22,519 bases of DNA, taken from the NCBI GenBank assembly GCA_043101605.1, contig JBICIG010000032.1, positions 1 through 22,519 of the forward strand, in the 5' to 3' direction. Below the pieces are notes generated by a model, which did no database searches, had not been told where the DNA came from, and saw only the letters and a program-made list of their open reading frames with translations. Position 1 is the first letter of the stretch; every line of letters begins with the position of its first letter. The stretch is from JBICIG01 sp043101605 (GTDB taxonomy: Bacteria > Planctomycetota > Phycisphaerae > Phycisphaerales > UBA1924). Both the position numbers and the translations under genes were made by a program. Below, one piece after another: positions 21,738 through 22,519 of this stretch.

Positions 21738-22379
21738 TCAGCCGGCGGCCAGGGCGGCGACGCGCTCGAGGGGCTCGAAGGCGGGGAGGTCCGGGCCGGC
21801 GTCGCCGTCGAAGATCCCGTCGGCCGGGGCGAGGGGTCGGCTGAGCCGATCAAAGTCGGCCGTGGAAAGGTTGACCGTCCCCCAGCGGGCGCTGCGGGGC
21901 TTCATCGCGGCCCGGTAGTCGCCCAGAGGCACGGCTCGGAGGGCGTACCAGCGTCCCCGACACGCGATGATCTCCTCGAACAGCCCGTCCGGCGGCTGCT
22001 CGTCGCACCAGTAGACGAACACGAACGCCGCCCGGTAGCCGATGCCGAAGAGCCGCTCCCAGAGCGAGAGCGAGGCGACATCATCTTCGGTGACCCAGTT
22101 CTCGAGCCGACGCGGACCCTGGCGACCCCCCGAGGCAAACCCCTCACGCACCGAACGCTGGAGCTTGCGACCCTTGACCTCGACGAGGAGATTGTCCGAC
22201 TGCCCGTAGATCACGAAGTCAAAGGACTTCAACGCCCCGGCAGCGGGATCGGCCAGCGACAGCCCCCGACCGGGCGGAAGAAGGGCCTTGCGGGCCTCAT
22301 CCACGGCGACATAGGGGATCCGCCGACCGCGGAGGTACGACTCGAACGCCCGCTCGTAGTGATGCCTGCGCTGTGCCAT
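21738..22379 (-). CDS. PD-(D/E)XK nuclease-superfamily-like protein
   Basis: The 213-residue product starts MAQRRHHYERAFESYLRGRR, an alpha-helix with HYExxFE, followed by IPYVAVDEARKALL. The core SFDFVIYGQSDNLLVEVKGR places an Asp on one strand and Glu-x-Lys on the next about 12-15 residues later, with an earlier helix Glu. This is the arrangement of PD-(D/E)XK nucleases. Downstream are NWVTEDD, LWERLFGIGYRAAFVFVYW and a C-terminal DYRAAMKPRSARWGTVNL segment. ATG 22379 is supported by TAGGAT at 7 nt. No methylase or helicase partner is adjacent, so a restriction role is not supported; repair or an inactive fold member is equally possible. A poly-G tract and a heptamer array lie 50-140 bp upstream of the start. 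Confidence 0.7.
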   Translation of the reverse strand: MAQRRHHYERAFESYLRGRRIPYVAVDEARKALLPPGRGLSLADPAAGALKSFDFVIYGQSDNLLVEVKGRKLQRSVREGFASGGRQGPRRLENWVTEDDVASLSLWERLFGIGYRAAFVFVYWCDEQPPDGLFEEIIACRGRWYALRAVPLGDYRAAMKPRSARWGTVNLSTADFDRLSRPLAPADGIFDGDAGPDLPAFEPLERVAALAAG

Positions 22380-22429
22380 GCGGGGCATCCTAACGGATGG
22401 GGCGCGGGATGGGACCAGATTCCGAGTGA

Positions 22430-22445
22430 GGGGGGGGAGGGGGGG
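22430..22445 (+). repeat. Interrupted poly-G tract
   Basis: Eight G, one A, seven G, then AGG. It lies about 50 bp upstream of the nuclease-like gene's start and next to the heptamer array. Such runs are slippage-prone and can form G-quadruplexes. Confidence 0.8.
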
Positions 22446-22447
22446 AG

Positions 22448-22519
22448 GCAATGGGCAATGGGCAATGGGCAATGGGCAATGGGCAATGGGCAATGGGCAA
22501 TGGGCAATGGGCAATGTGC
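22448..22519 (+). repeat. Heptamer tandem array GCAATGG, reaching the window edge
   Basis: Nine perfect GCAATGG units are followed by GCAATGT and GC at the last base, so the right boundary may lie outside the window. On the minus strand the unit reads CCATTGC. It resembles the short tandemly repeated heptamers known from cyanobacterial genomes. Confidence 0.95.

Noticed and set aside
22448..22519. CRISPR array
   Set aside because: The units are 7 bp and directly abutting with no spacers, so it is a simple tandem repeat.

Overview
The window looks like a chromosomal segment of a high-GC planctomycete, most likely of the class Phycisphaerae. Three things point there: the truncated first gene ends in paired acidic FFFYLD repeats and a terminal Gly-Cys-Arg, as in the GC-type dockerin tails of that group; signal peptidase I is oversized with a large insert; and several small membrane proteins resemble no familiar proteobacterial or Gram-positive family. 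The taxonomic call is inference from protein character. No rRNA, tRNA, CRISPR array, phage or insertion sequence was found.

Layout. 1-5,000: the 3' end of a dockerin-tailed secreted protein, two terminators, a membrane-anchored sugar-type binding protein (-), a tandem pair of sulfotransferase-like genes (+), aat (-) and an unknown 297-residue protein (+). 5,173-6,074: three consecutive tiny genes, each one transmembrane helix followed by the same short cytosolic helical-hairpin motif. 6,090-11,025: glycogen debranching enzyme (-), guaB (+) and a Bax inhibitor-1/YccA-like membrane protein (+). 11,143-15,050: ychF, a short nuoG and a TPR membrane protein, all on the minus strand. 15,069-18,725: hisS (+) and lepB (-) converge on a 255-bp spacer that holds two palindromic REP-like elements, a perfect parS palindrome and a heptamer remnant. 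18,818-22,379: ricT, two overlapping small membrane genes, one small secreted/membrane gene and a PD-(D/E)XK nuclease-like gene, all on the minus strand. 22,430-22,519: a poly-G tract and a heptamer tandem array that runs to the window edge.

Most genes are housekeeping (GuaB, HisRS, Aat, YchF, NuoG, LepB, RicT) and do not form one pathway. The more interesting structure lies at other levels. By eye, + strand GC skew changes from C-rich to G-rich inside lepB near 18.2-18.4 kb, about 1.3 kb from the parS site, which suggests an origin-proximal location. hisS is a mosaic of codon usage. ricT has an in-frame TAG followed by 79 open codons of the same kind of basic/Gly-rich tail. The triple TM-hairpin gene array is the best candidate for an undescribed small system.

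Start codons were chosen from Shine-Dalgarno-like sequence and family N-termini. Several are uncertain and are flagged. All compositional statements are from reading and hand counts, not computed profiles.
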